A stretch of DNA of 64,000 nucleotides from Embiotoca jacksoni (taxonomy: Eukaryota > Chordata > Actinopteri > Embiotocidae). Made by a program: the position numbers and the translations under genes. This document shows positions 13,790 through 24,484 of the stretch, piece after piece (the first letter of the stretch is position 1; every line of letters starts with the position of its first letter). The stretch is taken from positions 17,373,585-17,437,584 of the forward strand of contig JAKOON010000012.1 in the NCBI GenBank assembly GCA_022577435.1, written 5' to 3'. The notes under the pieces were generated by a model that saw only the letters and a list, made by a program, of their open reading frames with translations, made no database searches and was not told where the DNA came from.

Positions 13790-16700
13790 AGAGAGACTGG
13801 TATTTTTGCAATGGGTGAGGCCAACCTTTCAGAGGCCTTTAAGTGTTTGTGTTGATTGGCCATTAGTATCAGAGATCTGAATATGCTAATTTGGCCCCAG
13901 TCAATTATCACCAATTAGCTGAGACAGTAGGTATTACTCTCTCAGGGCATGGACTGTCCTTCTTCACCCTGTCTTCATTTTAATTTCCACCCCTGCACCC
14001 TTGTACCAGCAACCCGCTTCACGCCCCCTGATCCCTCCTCCCCATGACCCATCCCGTGTGGGACAGTGCACATTGTTACTTTGGGGTGAGAGAGGGAGCA
14101 TGGGGGGCTACTGGTAATTAATTAGTAGGAGAGCCACAGCCAGGTCTGACTGTGCTGACTAAGTGGGGTGCAGACTGGCCGGGTTGGGATTACCAGGGCT
14201 TTTTGACCTAAATAGCCAGTCCAGTGCGTGGGTCCCGGGACAATGGGGGCCGACTGGTCTCGACTCAGACATAGGCCATGGCCAATTATCTATTGATTGG
14301 TGCTTTACTGTGGCTGTGCCTCTTCACAGCCCTCTCACCAACCATGTCACCTTCAATAAGAGCACCCCATGAAAAACCTATACACACACAAACATGCACA
14401 CGTAATTAAAGAGCTTCATGTGTTAACATTTTTAGACAAGCACAATAATTATTTTACACTAATGATGCTTATATTGGGTCTACCTGTCAAACTCAGCTGC
14501 AGGCTAGATTGTGATATATCACTAATGGATGTAATAAAGACAAATAAAAATAAAAAATAACAAGAAAAAAAAACCAAGTGAATTTTAGTTACAGAATTTA
14601 TATAATTAATGTGAATTAATGAATGTCACTTTAAATTTAATTTGTTGTATTATTTTGTGGGGTTTTTTTGTGCAGAGAGTGAAAGCAGGAATTCTGAAGT
14701 CTTTCAACAATCCCACAGAGAAGACTGCCGATGAGGAGACCAAACGCCAAGTCAAAGGTTGGTATGAACGCTGCACCAGGCAGAAAGCCAAGATCAATAG
14801 TCCCATCTGGTGGCAGTTAATGGAAATACAGCTCAGTCAGTCATCAGCCAGAGGAGGAGAAAGCAGTGAACTCTTTGTTGGATGAACCCTCTCGTTGCAC
14901 GTACAAATTTTAATATTATCAATGCTAATCATTTGATTCTGTTGATGACTCTACTTCCTGATTTTACTTGTCCATGTTTTGCCTTTTACGCTTTGAAATT
15001 AGATCATCTTGACAGTAAATATCACTGCAGTTTAAGAAAAAATAGTCCTGCATCTGAGAGGTGTGGTTAATGACATTTTTTGACAGCTCTCAATGTGCTC
15101 CACTAAATTATTTTAAATCACACCACTCACCATTTTATGGCTAAGTTATAGTGTTTAATAATCAGATTTTTAAAGTGAAACTCAGTTTGTAAATGAACAT
15201 AATTCACATGTATGATTAATTGAAAACTGTCTCTTTTTCTCTTCAGCGTACGGAAAAGAAGGTGTGAAGATGAACTTCGTCGATCGCATCTTTGTAGGCG
15301 AGCTCACCAACACCATTATGTGTGAAGAGTGTGAGCATGTAAGTGTGTGTGGCTGAACTAAACCAAAGGATCTGAATAGTCATTGTGAACAAACCAAGCG
15401 TAGCTCCGTGGGTTGTCCTCGGTGAAACTGATCACAGGTCAAACATTTACTCTTTCGTCAACCAACCAACCAACCCAGACAGAAGTTTCTTTTTAATAAT
15501 GTAACCCAGTAAAGATCTGTTGTGAAATACTTTCCACTATTATTGTTTCATTTTATTGATTAAAACACAGCAGATTGTAGCACAGTTTCCAGCAGCACTG
15601 GTATTTTTCATTGCAGTCTTAAACTGGCAGATATTTGTCACTAAGCTGAATGTCTGACTTTGATGGCCACAACCAAAGAATGATCCTGCACTGAGAAATA
15701 GGCCAGAGATAATGGAAGAGAAGTCAATGGGGAAAAAAACAAATGAAAATCACTTCAAGGACCAGCTCAAACACCAACTGCTCACAGCCGGCATTTACAG
15801 TATAATGTGGGCGCTTAGTTTAACAAAGTAAATACCACTAAAGGAATATCCTTGAAGGAGGAAGGCACCAGGTGTGAAGCTGCAGAGGAAAAAGCACAGA
15901 GACGCAGTCATTTCACAGATCTCCTCTCCTGCACTTGCAGAAAATCTGTGGTAGATTTTGACGACTGAGGAAGAGGATGAAGATGTATATTATGACACTG
16001 ACGTGTTTGTTAATTCTCTTTCAGATCTCCACAGTAAAGGAGGCCTTTATAGACATCTCATTACCGATCATAGAAGAGAGGGTGAGCTGCTCCAAAATAC
16101 AATCACTGTGAAAAATTTTGAGATGATGATTCATTCTTTGATACAGTTAAACGAATACTGCAGTTTTTTTCATCGATTGCCAAGGCGGTGTTACATTTGT
16201 TTGCATGTTGAATTGTTTCAGCAGATTAAGTCGATCAGCACTTGACCCGGAGCTTTATACGAGTCCACTGATGATGCTTTGTTTTTGTTCTGCTCAGATA
16301 TCGAAACCTTCCAACCCTGGTAGGCTGGGGAAGGGCAGCCGGGAGCAGGACACCCATACAGCTCACAATGACCAGGTCCTCTCAGCTGCTCAGTCCGCCA
16401 ACAGAAACACCAGGAAGCTGAGCGGACAGGTAAGAGAGCTGTGTCATAAGAAAGTGATATTCTTTTAACTGTTTATGCTTTTTGCTGAACATAATTTTCT
16501 GTTGTTATAGTTTTCTATTAGTCTTCTTTGTCTGAAAACCGATTGACATAAACACGTATCTGCAAACCCCCAGCCACACATTCATTCATTTCACATCAGT
16601 TTCTGTTTTTCTCCTCCTTTGTGCAAATTCAGAAGAAGACAAAGTCGGGCTCTTTAGATTCTATAAAGATCAATGCAATGTAGTCCGTAATGTCAAATTC

Positions 16701-19700
16701 AACATGGTGTGAAAATAATAAATATCATCCTGGAGACCTAAAGGAACCTGAAAATATTCACATTTAAGAAGCTGGAATCAAATAATTTTAGCATGTTTAC
16801 ATCAAAAAATGACTAAATAAAAATAGTTGGTGATTCTTTTTCAATCAGGTCATTTATTAATTGAATAATATTTGCAGCTCTAATTCAACCCCTAAAATAT
16901 TTCATGTAGATGACATGTCCAAGCCAGTTTTGACTCTGTTCAAGTTAAAGCTGTACCCTCATAGATCGAGCACCAAAGCTGACACAGTATTTGGCCTGTG
17001 GCGGTCTGCGTTAAGGTCCACAGTTTATTTTATACAGTTTATAATGTGGAGGATTGTTTACTGCAGTGTGTCACCAAACTGTCTGTCTGTCTTTGTCTTA
17101 CATTAGTGTGGGCGGTGAACAATAACATTTCTATTCCAGTGTCAGACTCCTGCTTTACTTACAGAGCTAGTGTCGCTCTTTTAGCCTGCAAAAAGCTTCC
17201 TACAATCCAATGTGCCACTTAAACATGGTCTCTCTAAACACAGTATTTAAATTAGAGTTTAGTTTTACTGACATATTGAAATGCTCTGTGTATGAAAACA
17301 AAATGTCATTTCTCAATCATTGACCACAGCGCTGATAGAATAGAAATTTAAAGACAGTAAAGGCAACAAGCAAAGTAATGTCATTTTTGAAAGATCACAA
17401 GTGTAAACGCGACACAGTATTAAGATAAAGAGCAGCAGTCTTGTATCAGAAGAAGTCTGAAAATCAATGTGCACAAGATATTTAGGTAAGCAATACTGTA
17501 AACAAATGATTATGGCTTATACATGCATATAGTGCTGTGGGTTTAAAGGCACGGAGGGTTAAAGTATCATGTGAGGTCATAAATGAAGTGAATACACGAC
17601 TGTGGTATTGGGAGGGCTTTTATTCACATTTTAAGATATGCAAAAAAAGAGTTAGAAGAACGTCAGGGTCAAGGTCCGACAGGTAAAACTGGCAGTCTGC
17701 ATCTCTGAAGGGAGATGAAATGTGCTTGTCGGTCTTTTCCATAGAAGCAGCAGAGCAGGAGGTCCTCCAGCTCCGTGGAGGAGAAGGGAGCAGGCTGTGG
17801 TCCGGAGCGACCGGAGGATGAGGGCGTCGCCGGTGGATCAGCGCGAGGCGTCTCAGTTTGTAAGATGGCGGCTGCCGGCAGCCTCTCGGATGGCAGCGAA
17901 AGAGACTCGACTGCTCAAGACAGCAGTAACGACGCTGACAGTGAGGCCTCCGAGAGCGAGTGGGCCCCACGCACCTCCTCCTCCTGCCACGGTCACATGT
18001 CCACCCCGTCGTCCGCCTCCACCCTCACTCCTTCCCCTACGCCCATCTCCACCTCCTCTCCCTCGTCATCATCCTCCAACAGGCAAGGTGGCGCTGTAGA
18101 GCAGCTAGTTACTGCAGTATCTAAAGTCAACCTGGGCTTCAGCTCCGGGGACTGCTCCGCCTCCATACACTGTTCTCAAGAGGAGCAGGGAGACACACAA
18201 ACCCGAGATAATCTCCACCACCAACACCACCAGGGGGCGTTCCAGGCCCTGTCCCACAGCTACACACCCAGCTCCAAAGAGTGCTCCATCCAGTCCTGCC
18301 TGCACCAGTTCACCTCTGTGGAGCTGCTGATGGGCAACAACAAGCTGCTGTGTGAGAGCTGCACCGAGCGCAGGCAGAAGCAGCTGCGCAAGAGCAGCTC
18401 AGCAGGTGAGACAAAAGAACATCTGGAACCACGGAGCAGAAAGCTTCGAGGAACAAACCAGTGCTGTCTACCTGCTAATGATTAAGATGGTGCGTTTTCA
18501 TTACAAAGTTGTGATGAAATGTTCAAGTGTATTATATGTATGCTGATGATACAGTCCTCTTAGCAGCTCACTGCAGCATGCCCTCTCTGATTGGCAATTG
18601 CTTTTAAATGCAAACAAAACTATGGCTATACTGTTTGCACCCAGTAATACCAAGGTTCCTTCTCTCTATTAACACCCTTCAATCAATCAATCAATCAAAC
18701 TTTATTCATATAGCACTTTTCAAACAGGTTAGTGCAGTTCAAAGTGCTTAACAGATGATTGACAGGCCAATAATAAGACAGACAGGTAGACTTGTAGTAA
18801 CAATGTAGAAAAACGTTAAAAAAAAAAAATAATAATAATAATTTGAAACCACTGAACACCTTGAAGGTGTTGGTATTGAGTCTGCACATTCCTCTACGTT
18901 AAAACTCAGAAACTCTGGTTACGTCTGGTTCCAGGCGTTTACCTTCTTTCAGCTTCACTCTGGTGATTAGAATCTGGTGCCATTTACAAATGTGTTTGTC
19001 CCTTTACTAACTCCATCCACTGTTTCATGCTGCTTTGAGATACATTTCATCCCTGCACATTGTACACTTTGGTCAGATGGTCCTCACTTGCTGTGTGCAG
19101 CCTGCAGCACTAGCATCCATTAATACAGGAGCCCATTCTGGCAGACTGCCCATCACATGCTGTTAATTTGTATTTGTACAAAATACCTACGATCTCTGGC
19201 AACACTGAAAGGCACCTGTGCAGCCTGAGGCTGGAAAAGTGGGTCTAATTCGTCAGTGATTATGGTCATGGAATAATCAGCAGGCAATGTGGTGTCTCTC
19301 ATCTCTCCGACAAGTTTTAAACATGATACAATGCTAGTTAAGTTTGTCACATTTTCTGTGTACATTCAACCTCCTCTGTGACATCTGTTATTACTCTGTA
19401 CAGCTTGTAATGTCTTGTGCTGTATTATATAGTATATATGTAAGCGACATGCACTTAAAGTGTATCTTTACTGCCTTCTTAGCCAAGTTAACAATGAAAA
19501 AGAGATATTGTCTCTGGGTTTTTCACCTTTTAATGTACATTTTATTATTAGATCACAGGTTGACTAAAGGAACGCCTTGCAGAGATTCTACACACAAAAT
19601 CCACCTTTTCATTTTCCAACATCTGTTGATGGCTTCACAGTTGGCTTTACAAAGTCACTAGTTTTGTACTACATAAAACACCTTGGATGTAGGCAGCTTC

Positions 19701-20873
19701 AATTCATCCCAGTTACAATATATGTGAACAAACAGCCGTTTATTTTCTGGGGGGAAAAAAGGATCAAAACATCCATAGAAACGTCTTGGTCTGCTGTTGC
19801 AGCCTTGTCCGCTCGTCTGCTCTCTGAATGTTCTCTCAATGCTCAGCAGTCATATTGCTGCTGGTATGGTTTCCATATACAGCGAGCATCTCAGTCCTTG
19901 ACGGAGACCTGACATCAGCTCTCACAAACTTCTTGCTGGTGTCTTTTTTTGTTGTTGTTGTCTCCAAGCACACAGGGGCACCGAAGTTATGAAGCCATTT
20001 TTCATCTGTTTTAGTCTAAATTGCTCAAACCTTTCTTATGACCAGAATTCATGACTTTGATCGTATGAATGTAGCAGAATGAACATTTAAACCTGATATT
20101 TCTGTGTTTTCTTTTGTTCGCATGCGTAGACAAGAAGGTGGAGAAGATTTACACCAGCGCCAGGAAGCAGATACTGATCTCTTTGCTGCCTCCTGTCATC
20201 ACGTTGCATCTGAAACGCTTCCACCAGGTAGGCAGCCACAGCCTCCACCTAATGAAACAAACATTCAGTCGTCATATTTAGCGATTGAATATGTATCTCA
20301 ATCAGTGACACGATGAGGTTTGTCAGCCTTAATGCTGAGTATACTTATGTTCTTTTGTTTCTGTACGTTAAGGCGGGGATGAACCTACGAAAAGTGAACC
20401 GTCATGTTGACTTCCCTCTGATCCTGGATCTGGCACCGTTCTGTTCTGCATCTTGCAAGGTATCATGTCATCACTTCTTCTGCTGGGATCAAAATCAACC
20501 AAAGTGAACTCAAGTGAAAAATATTCCGTCTTTGGGTTTTTAACAACTTTCCTGCATTTACTGATATTTGACTTTGTTATGAATGTCGGTTGGTACTTGT
20601 CTTGTCGACCTGCATCTCCGTACTTCCTTGGCTAGTTTCCCTTTTTGTTAGTCTTTTTCTCCTCATGTTTTGCTAGAACCTGGCAGCCGACGAGCGTGTC
20701 CTCTACAGCCTTTATGGGATTGTCGAACACAGCGGCTCAATGCGCGGGGGCCACTACACCGCGTATGTAAAAGTGCGCACTCCCCAAAGGAAAACAGAAC
20801 AGCACCACAAGAACCTGTCAGGTCAGGGGTCGGCTGTCTTGCGCTCTTTTAAGACCATTTATTGATTTTCTTT

Positions 20874-20906
<33 letters not shown>

Positions 20907-21618
20907 CTCTGCGTTTGTGAGGTTCATGAGGGCGGTTGGTATTTGGGCAATAAAGGCCGGACTCCCTGTAACCTTGAAGATGTTCTTTGCAAAGGACAGG
21001 ATGAATAGAGCTCTTTGTGTTCTATAGAGCCCTGTTTCCTCTTTTTCTTTTTCTCCTCTTTTCAAGGAGAGGGTCCACATTTACAGAACATGACTGAAAT
21101 GTAGTTGAAAAACTCAAGGAAGCAGTTGTCCTTGGTGCTAACAAGCTTATGTGAGACATGGACATGATTACGATACCACATCGTTATAATGACATCTGAT
21201 AGAATACTTCGAGCATGTACTACTATTTTGCCTTTTTAACATCTACGTTAGATTAAAGTCCTTTCTGCTAAGTTACTTAGTTAAGTGCAACATTCTTAGT
21301 TGAATCAGATCAGGTATGTCCAGCTCTTGGACATGTTTGCCTACAGTAGGTGTTACAGTAGCCAGTCCCCAGTAGATGAGTACAGAACGATGCTTTCCTC
21401 TTGCCTATTCTTTATTTCAATACTTTTTCATGACGCCCGCACAGGATGAACTTTGTGCCTCATTATGCCGACTGTGTGTGTTTTTAGGTGCGAGGGAGGC
21501 CAGCAGCAGCTGCCAGGGCCAGTGGGTGTACATCAGTGATACCACCGTTCAGACGGTACCGGAGTCAAGGGTACTCAACTCTCAGGCATACCTGCTCTTC
21601 TACGAGGAGATGCTGTAA
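2069..21618 (+). CDS. usp45: Ubiquitin-specific protease 45 (3' part of gene, 13 coding exons)
   Basis: Cysteine deubiquitinase of the USP (C19) family; USP45 is known to deubiquitinate ERCC1 in DNA repair. Exons: 2069-2220, 3588-3683, 4459-4589, 11645-11732, 14676-14757, 15247-15338, 16025-16081, 16298-16429, 17745-18405, 20130-20227, 20373-20459, 20677-20821, 21488-21618. All junctions are GT-AG and in phase, giving 649 complete residues and a TAA stop at 21616-21618. The Cys box NLGNTCFFNAVMQ has its catalytic Cys codon at 2197. The His box GGHYTAYVK has His at 20752, and WVYISDT has the third triad residue, Asp, at 21538. Zinc-ribbon CxxC pairs are CEEC (exon 15247) and CESC (exon 17745). 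The full-length human protein is about 814 residues, so the missing N-terminus with the ZnF-UBP domain should lie left of the window. USP16 is the closest paralogue; the neighbours pnisr-coq3-faxc favour usp45. Confidence 0.95.
2221..3587 (+). other. usp45: usp45 intron
   Basis: 1.4 kb between the Cys-box exon and the next exon. Apart from AT-rich sequence and a TC-rich patch near 2870-2940 I see no feature. Confidence 0.7.
3588..3683 (+). CDS. usp45: usp45 exon, catalytic-domain helix region
   Basis: A 96-nt phase 0/0 exon reading NLSQTHMLIDLIQEVKEKGY and onward, with acceptor CACACAG and donor CTG|GTACTG. The NL-Q-T-L-dL pattern directly after the Cys box is conserved in USP16/USP45. Confidence 0.9.
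3718..4026. mobile_element. Nonautonomous teleost MITE
   Basis: It lies inside the usp45 intron 3684-4458. The left end AAGGACCAGTGTGGGATTTA and the right end TGCCACTAAATCCTCCATAC are imperfect inverted termini. The interior (ACCTTACAATGAGCCCTTCG; GTTGGTTGCAATTTGCAACC) matches a family I know to be abundant in percomorph genomes. Superfamily not assigned. Confidence 0.7.
4459..4589 (+). CDS. usp45: usp45 exon, catalytic domain
   Basis: It encodes SQLTVALPSPDPLTAAMFVF, then LQSMKEPGKGPVNPKILFNQ and LCQ. This matches the vertebrate USP45 segment (…PGPLTSALFLFLHSMKE…). It ends in a split Lys codon at AA|GTAAGA. Confidence 0.94.
4895..5338 (-). mobile_element. Internally deleted mariner-like transposon relic
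   Basis: The minus-strand translation from 5338 reads EQRDRITFLVKLGKLATETL, the N-terminal HTH (HTH_48) pattern of mariner transposases. Further on, with frameshifts and stops, come SPQGQTVNT and LQHDNTRM, matching the mariner PQGQTVN and HHDNAPAH blocks. The left end ATACGAGGAGCGATCAAAAA resembles a mariner terminal repeat. Several hundred bases are missing, so the copy is dead. Confidence 0.75.
6175..6228. repeat. (TG)27 microsatellite
   Basis: An uninterrupted dinucleotide run ending in GCGCACGCGC. His/Thr- and Cys/Val-repeat ORFs over it are artefacts. Confidence 0.98.
9165..9220. repeat. (GT)28 microsatellite
   Basis: An uninterrupted GT run followed by an 8-G tract at 9224-9232. Confidence 0.98.
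9641..9733. repeat. Compound (TG)n-(GT)n-G21 repeat
   Basis: Two TG blocks separated by GGGGAG, then 21 consecutive G (9713-9733). This is a strong Z-DNA/G-quadruplex-prone tract. Confidence 0.97.
11645..11732 (+). CDS. usp45: usp45 exon, QQQDSQE motif
   Basis: An 88-nt exon after a 7-kb intron. It contains the USP hallmark QQQDSQELLHYLLDSIR and completes the split Lys codon. The acceptor is TTTCTCAG; the donor is AAA|GTGAGT. Confidence 0.95.
11778..12270. repeat. Possible teleost interspersed repeat
   Basis: It starts GAAGGTCCCATATTTTGAAT and contains CTCTTCTGATTGGCTGATTT, phrases I associate with a common fish repeat. The right end is not clear, so the boundaries are approximate. Confidence 0.3.
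13345..13411. repeat. (CA)33 microsatellite
   Basis: A long uninterrupted CA run inside a GC-rich part of the usp45 intron. Flanking ORFs are repeat artefacts. Confidence 0.98.
13751..13788. repeat. (GT)19 microsatellite
   Basis: An uninterrupted GT run 340 bp from the (CA)33 tract and complementary to it in sequence, so the two could pair as an intron hairpin. Confidence 0.98.
14676..14757 (+). CDS. usp45: usp45 exon (KSFNNPTEKTADEETK)
   Basis: An 82-nt exon matching the USP45/USP16 segment after the LLD helix. The acceptor is TTTTTGTGCAG; it ends with one base of a split Ala codon before GTTGGT. Confidence 0.94.
15247..15338 (+). CDS. usp45: usp45 exon, first zinc-ribbon CxxC
   Basis: It encodes YGKEGVKMNFVDRIFVGELT, then a TIMCEEC stretch with the first CxxC of the USP finger subdomain. 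The donor is CAT|GTAAGT. Confidence 0.95.
16025..16081 (+). CDS. usp45: usp45 exon (ISTVKEAFIDISLPIIEER)
   Basis: A 57-nt phase 0/0 exon, a near-exact match to the vertebrate USP45 strand following the CxxC. The acceptor is CTCTTTCAG; the donor is AGG|GTGAGC. Confidence 0.94.
16298..16429 (+). CDS. usp45: usp45 exon, start of variable insert
   Basis: A 132-nt phase 0/0 exon of low conservation, rich in Ser, Asn and Lys. It begins the variable insertion that splits the USP catalytic domain in this subfamily. Acceptor (TTCTGCTCAG) and donor (CAG|GTAAGA) are both strong. Confidence 0.85.
17745..18405 (+). CDS. usp45: usp45 large exon: acidic/Ser insert plus second CxxC
   Basis: A 661-nt exon. 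The 5' two thirds encode a low-complexity Ser/Asp/Thr/Pro insert. The 3' third returns to conserved sequence: FQALSHSYTPSSKECSIQSC, then LHQFTSVELLMGNNKLLCES with the second CxxC. I chose the acceptor TTTTCCATAG at 17744 because it is the nearest pyrimidine-rich AG in phase 0 with the previous exon. The exon is CpG-rich and contains an AAGATGGCGGC motif (see findings). Confidence 0.88.
18495..18670 (+). mobile_element. LINE reverse-transcriptase relic (YADD box)
   Basis: The + strand translation reads YADDTVLLAA (YADD codons 18539-18550), then degenerate sequence with an interrupted LNANKTKLWLY-like stretch. This order is typical of the non-LTR retrotransposon RT domain (motif C and the following helix). 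Short and broken; clade not assigned. Confidence 0.65.
18682..18800. repeat. (CAAT)n and teleost retroposon tail
   Basis: ATCAATCAATCAATCAAACT, then TTATTCATATAGCACTTTTC and GTGCAGTTCAAAGTGCTTAA. This motif recurs in many teleost genomes as the end of a retroposon; family not assigned. Confidence 0.6.
20130..20227 (+). CDS. usp45: usp45 exon (LPPVITLHLKRFHQ)
   Basis: It encodes DKKVEKIYTSARKQILISLL followed by the conserved LHLKRF strand of USPs. The acceptor CATGCGTAG follows a TTTTCTTTTG tract. The donor is CAG|GTAGGC. Confidence 0.94.
20373..20459 (+). CDS. usp45: usp45 exon (RKVNRHVDFPLILDLAPFC)
   Basis: An 87-nt phase 0/0 exon, almost identical to the vertebrate USP45 strand. The acceptor is TACGTTAAG; the donor is AAG|GTATCA. 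Confidence 0.95.
20677..20821 (+). CDS. usp45: usp45 exon with catalytic histidine
   Basis: It encodes VLYSLYGIVEHSGSMRGGHY and then TAYVKVRTP. The catalytic His codon is 20752-20754. It ends on one base of a split Gly codon before GTCAGG. Confidence 0.96.
20822..21487 (+). other. usp45: usp45 last intron with (GT)14
   Basis: It contains a GT run at 20879-20906 close to the donor. I see no other feature. Confidence 0.75.
21488..21618 (+). CDS. usp45: usp45 terminal coding exon
   Basis: It encodes QGQWVYISDTTVQTVPESR and the typical USP C-terminus AYLLFYEEML, then TAA. The catalytic triad Asp is at 21538-21540. Confidence 0.96.
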
Positions 21619-23432
21619 TGTGACCAGCGAAAGTACTTTTCCCGACACATCTGTTTTGCTTAGTGTTGTTTTTGACGAAGCCTGTACGCCTCCTCTAACT
21701 GTACCCGAGTGGCTGCTGGCAAGAAAAGGGAACGACTTCATTACGTACTTGTATTACTTAAACTGGCCCCTCTAAATATCTTGGATATCTAAAAGATTTT
21801 AAATGTATTTTCTGCTTTACAGCCCAGATTTAGTTTATTTTTCCCATTTTTAAAATCCTCTCCTTTAAAAAGAAATCAGGAGGAAAGAGTGTTACTGAAC
21901 ACGAGCTGTTGAAGATTTACGGTCGATCTCGGTCACGTGCCCGAGACATAAACTGCATGATGGAGTTTGAACAATAACTAAATGGAAACGAGAAGAATTA
22001 TCGCATGCTGAACTGCACCATGCACTGAAGAGTTGATGTCAATTGTGTGTATGAGTGTGTGCGCACACATGTATGAGAGAAGGAGTGAGTGAGAGACAGG
22101 CGAATGTAGTTTGGAGGTGCTATGTGGAACATTTTCACATCAGTAAACCACAGAGTTTGTCACATAGTTGTATCAGTTAACACTCTGGACCATCATGAAA
22201 TCAGACCCCTCACTAAAGATTTAACATTTTGATGCAATGATTCAGATTTGGTGAGCGTGTTATTGATGATAGATTTGAAGAGAAAAATGAATTTGCACGT
22301 GCTCATCGTCCACATAAAGACATGGACACTGATCATGAAGACGAGAAGAATATAATTCGGAGTTTATCAGAATTATGTCGTACATGTTTGTACACGCCGT
22401 CATAAAACCAGTGTCCACTGTTACATTGTGGCCACTAGCTGTTTCAGACTTGGCCCCATTTCTTTATGACAATACTGTAGTAAAACCCGGTGGTTGATAT
22501 TTCCATACTGATTGAAACTGCTGCACAAAGCACCTTTTAAGGAGTAGAACAACCCTTATTTTACAGCCTACTTTCAAATGGATTGTTTTCTTCACATCAG
22601 AATGTATAAATGTCTGACTATCAGTGAAATGTATTTGCCAAAGAAGAGTTTTGCAGCTGCGAGTCCGAGCAGAGTTGACTTCGTCTAGAGCTTCTTTACC
22701 ATGCGTTCTCTCAAGTTTTAGTTTTACAGTGTCGTCGCGCAAACAGACCGACTCCATGTTTATCGAATCAACAAAGCACCTCGTCTGCCTTCATTGTATT
22801 TCGGCTCTACCGTAACTGCAGGCCAACACAGACCCGTTACCATGTCCGACAAAGAGTCCCCACCGCAGCAGACTTACTTTTAAATCTCTGATGCCATCAG
22901 TAAGGTCGAGCAACAAAACGATATTCAAAAAAACTAAAAGTCTTTATGCCTATAGAGAGAACCATCTTTGCTGTAACATGCATGGGTTAATGTTCTAATG
23001 AATGTATCGCCTACTCCAGATGAGCTATTTGTCTTTTTTTTCTATTAAGGTATTTTAGATGAATCTATTTTCATTTTTCCTGCTTGTTGGACATTTGCCA
23101 AAACAGTAGAAAGAAGATGTTTAACATTATGCATCAGAGACCAGAGGTTTATTACTTTCTTTTGAAACTAGGACAAATCCAGTGCCTCTGCTTTGGGAGT
23201 CAGAAATGTGGTTAGAAGGAAACATATGCAGAGACAAATGTAAAGAGGGATGTGTGGGGTTTATTTATATACAGTACAAGTTACTGTAAGGAAAACAATA
23301 TAGAACTTATGTAATTGTACATAGTAGACACAATACAAACTCATGGTGCTTCAGGCGTGCAGGGGTTTTGTTTTTTTTCCTCTAGATGGATTTTTGTTCC
23401 CAGAAATTGACATTTAATTTCAGTTATGCACA

Positions 23433-23477
23433 AATAAAAAGTTGAGATGAAAATAAAACATACTGTATCAAAATAAA
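23433..23477 (+). terminator. usp45: usp45 polyadenylation signal cluster
   Basis: Three AATAAA hexamers lie within 45 nt (23433, 23452, 23472) downstream of the usp45 stop. This is the likeliest 3' end of the transcript. Confidence 0.55.
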
Positions 23478-24484
23478 TCTAATTTATGAACTGTATGTTC
23501 CACAGGAGTCTTATCTTTATTTTTTGGCCTCTCTACTCGTAGAAGAGAAATCACAATGGGTTTAGTGTTTTCTGCGTTGGAACTGATGTCATCCTGTTTT
23601 TACTCGGAGGGAGACGTCGCCGTCGACCGTCTCCCTCGGCTGTCACCGCGGATCCAACGGTGCCATATTCAACCCATCCTGGCCCGTTATCGGCCCTGAC
23701 GGGTGCAAAGCAGCGCTGCTTCAGAACATGTCGCGAGCTGGTGAAGAGGAGGTGGGTGTGGAATCAGGAAAAGGGCAACGTCCAAAACCATCGCCGTCCA
23801 CGTCCTCTCGTTCCCACGCGCAGTGACATCCCGGTCGTGGGCTGCAACGTTAAAACAGGTTGTCAAGCCGCCACCAACGAAAAGAGCAAATCTTTTCTGA
23901 AGTGGATTTGTCTATTTTTAAAGTGGGAAGGGCGGGGGATGGCGTTTGGCTGGAGGACATGCTGCTGCAGCCTTTGATGTGATTTAATCTCACTTAATGA
24001 AAGGCACCCCCCCACCCCCCCTCCTCCCCGAATGAGACCGTTGTAAGAAAGTAATAAGGTGCTGCTGGAATGCTCATCTACCAGCAGTGGAGGTTAAATC
24101 TTCCTGCTCTCACCATGCGAGCTGCTGTCGCTGTCAGCCTCACCTACTTCCACACCACACTCATTAATACACAACACATTTTCTCATGTCTCCACGGTGG
24201 AACCTTTTCACGGTGTGTACACATCAGCAGTACAGTCCAACACCAACATAGCACATGAACAGCACCTGCACATAACCTTTTATCAAAGAGAGATATGCGT
24301 TCTAAATATATTTCAGACAGGCTTTAGGAAAATGGGGACAACTGGTGAGACGTATAAAGCCACTGGACACCAGGTACTTCAGCTCATAATATAAAAGAAG
24401 CAGCGGCCTTTTGGCAGAAGTCTCACCCATCACGATATAATACTGGACTATCACTGATTGTAGTTTGTGTCATTTCTGGCCCCC

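Larger units (their letters stand above)
11733..14675 (+). other. usp45: usp45 intron with possible conserved noncoding blocks
   Basis: It contains two CA/GT tracts. GC-richer blocks at 13000-13340 and 13830-14370 carry homeodomain-like cores (TCAATTATCACCAATTAGCT, GTAATTAATTAGTAGG). No exon is visible. Confidence 0.6.
14758..17744 (+). other. usp45: usp45 introns around exons 15247-16429
   Basis: Four introns (14758-15246, 15339-16024, 16082-16297, 16430-17744). They are AT-rich with no recognisable element; an (AACC)n-like stretch occurs at 15459-15475. Confidence 0.65.
18406..20129 (+). other. usp45: usp45 intron with LINE and SINE-like debris
   Basis: It contains a LINE reverse-transcriptase relic and a CAAT-repeat/teleost tail sequence (see separate entries). 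The rest is unremarkable AT-rich sequence. Confidence 0.7.

Noticed and set aside
19153..19365. Antisense 70-codon ORF in a usp45 intron
   Set aside because: Protein-like in places, but short, with no recognisable motif and no splice context.
23660..23977. A 105-codon + strand ORF after usp45 as a gene
   Set aside because: No recognised motif, and it lies past a cluster of polyadenylation signals. The composition island alone is reported.
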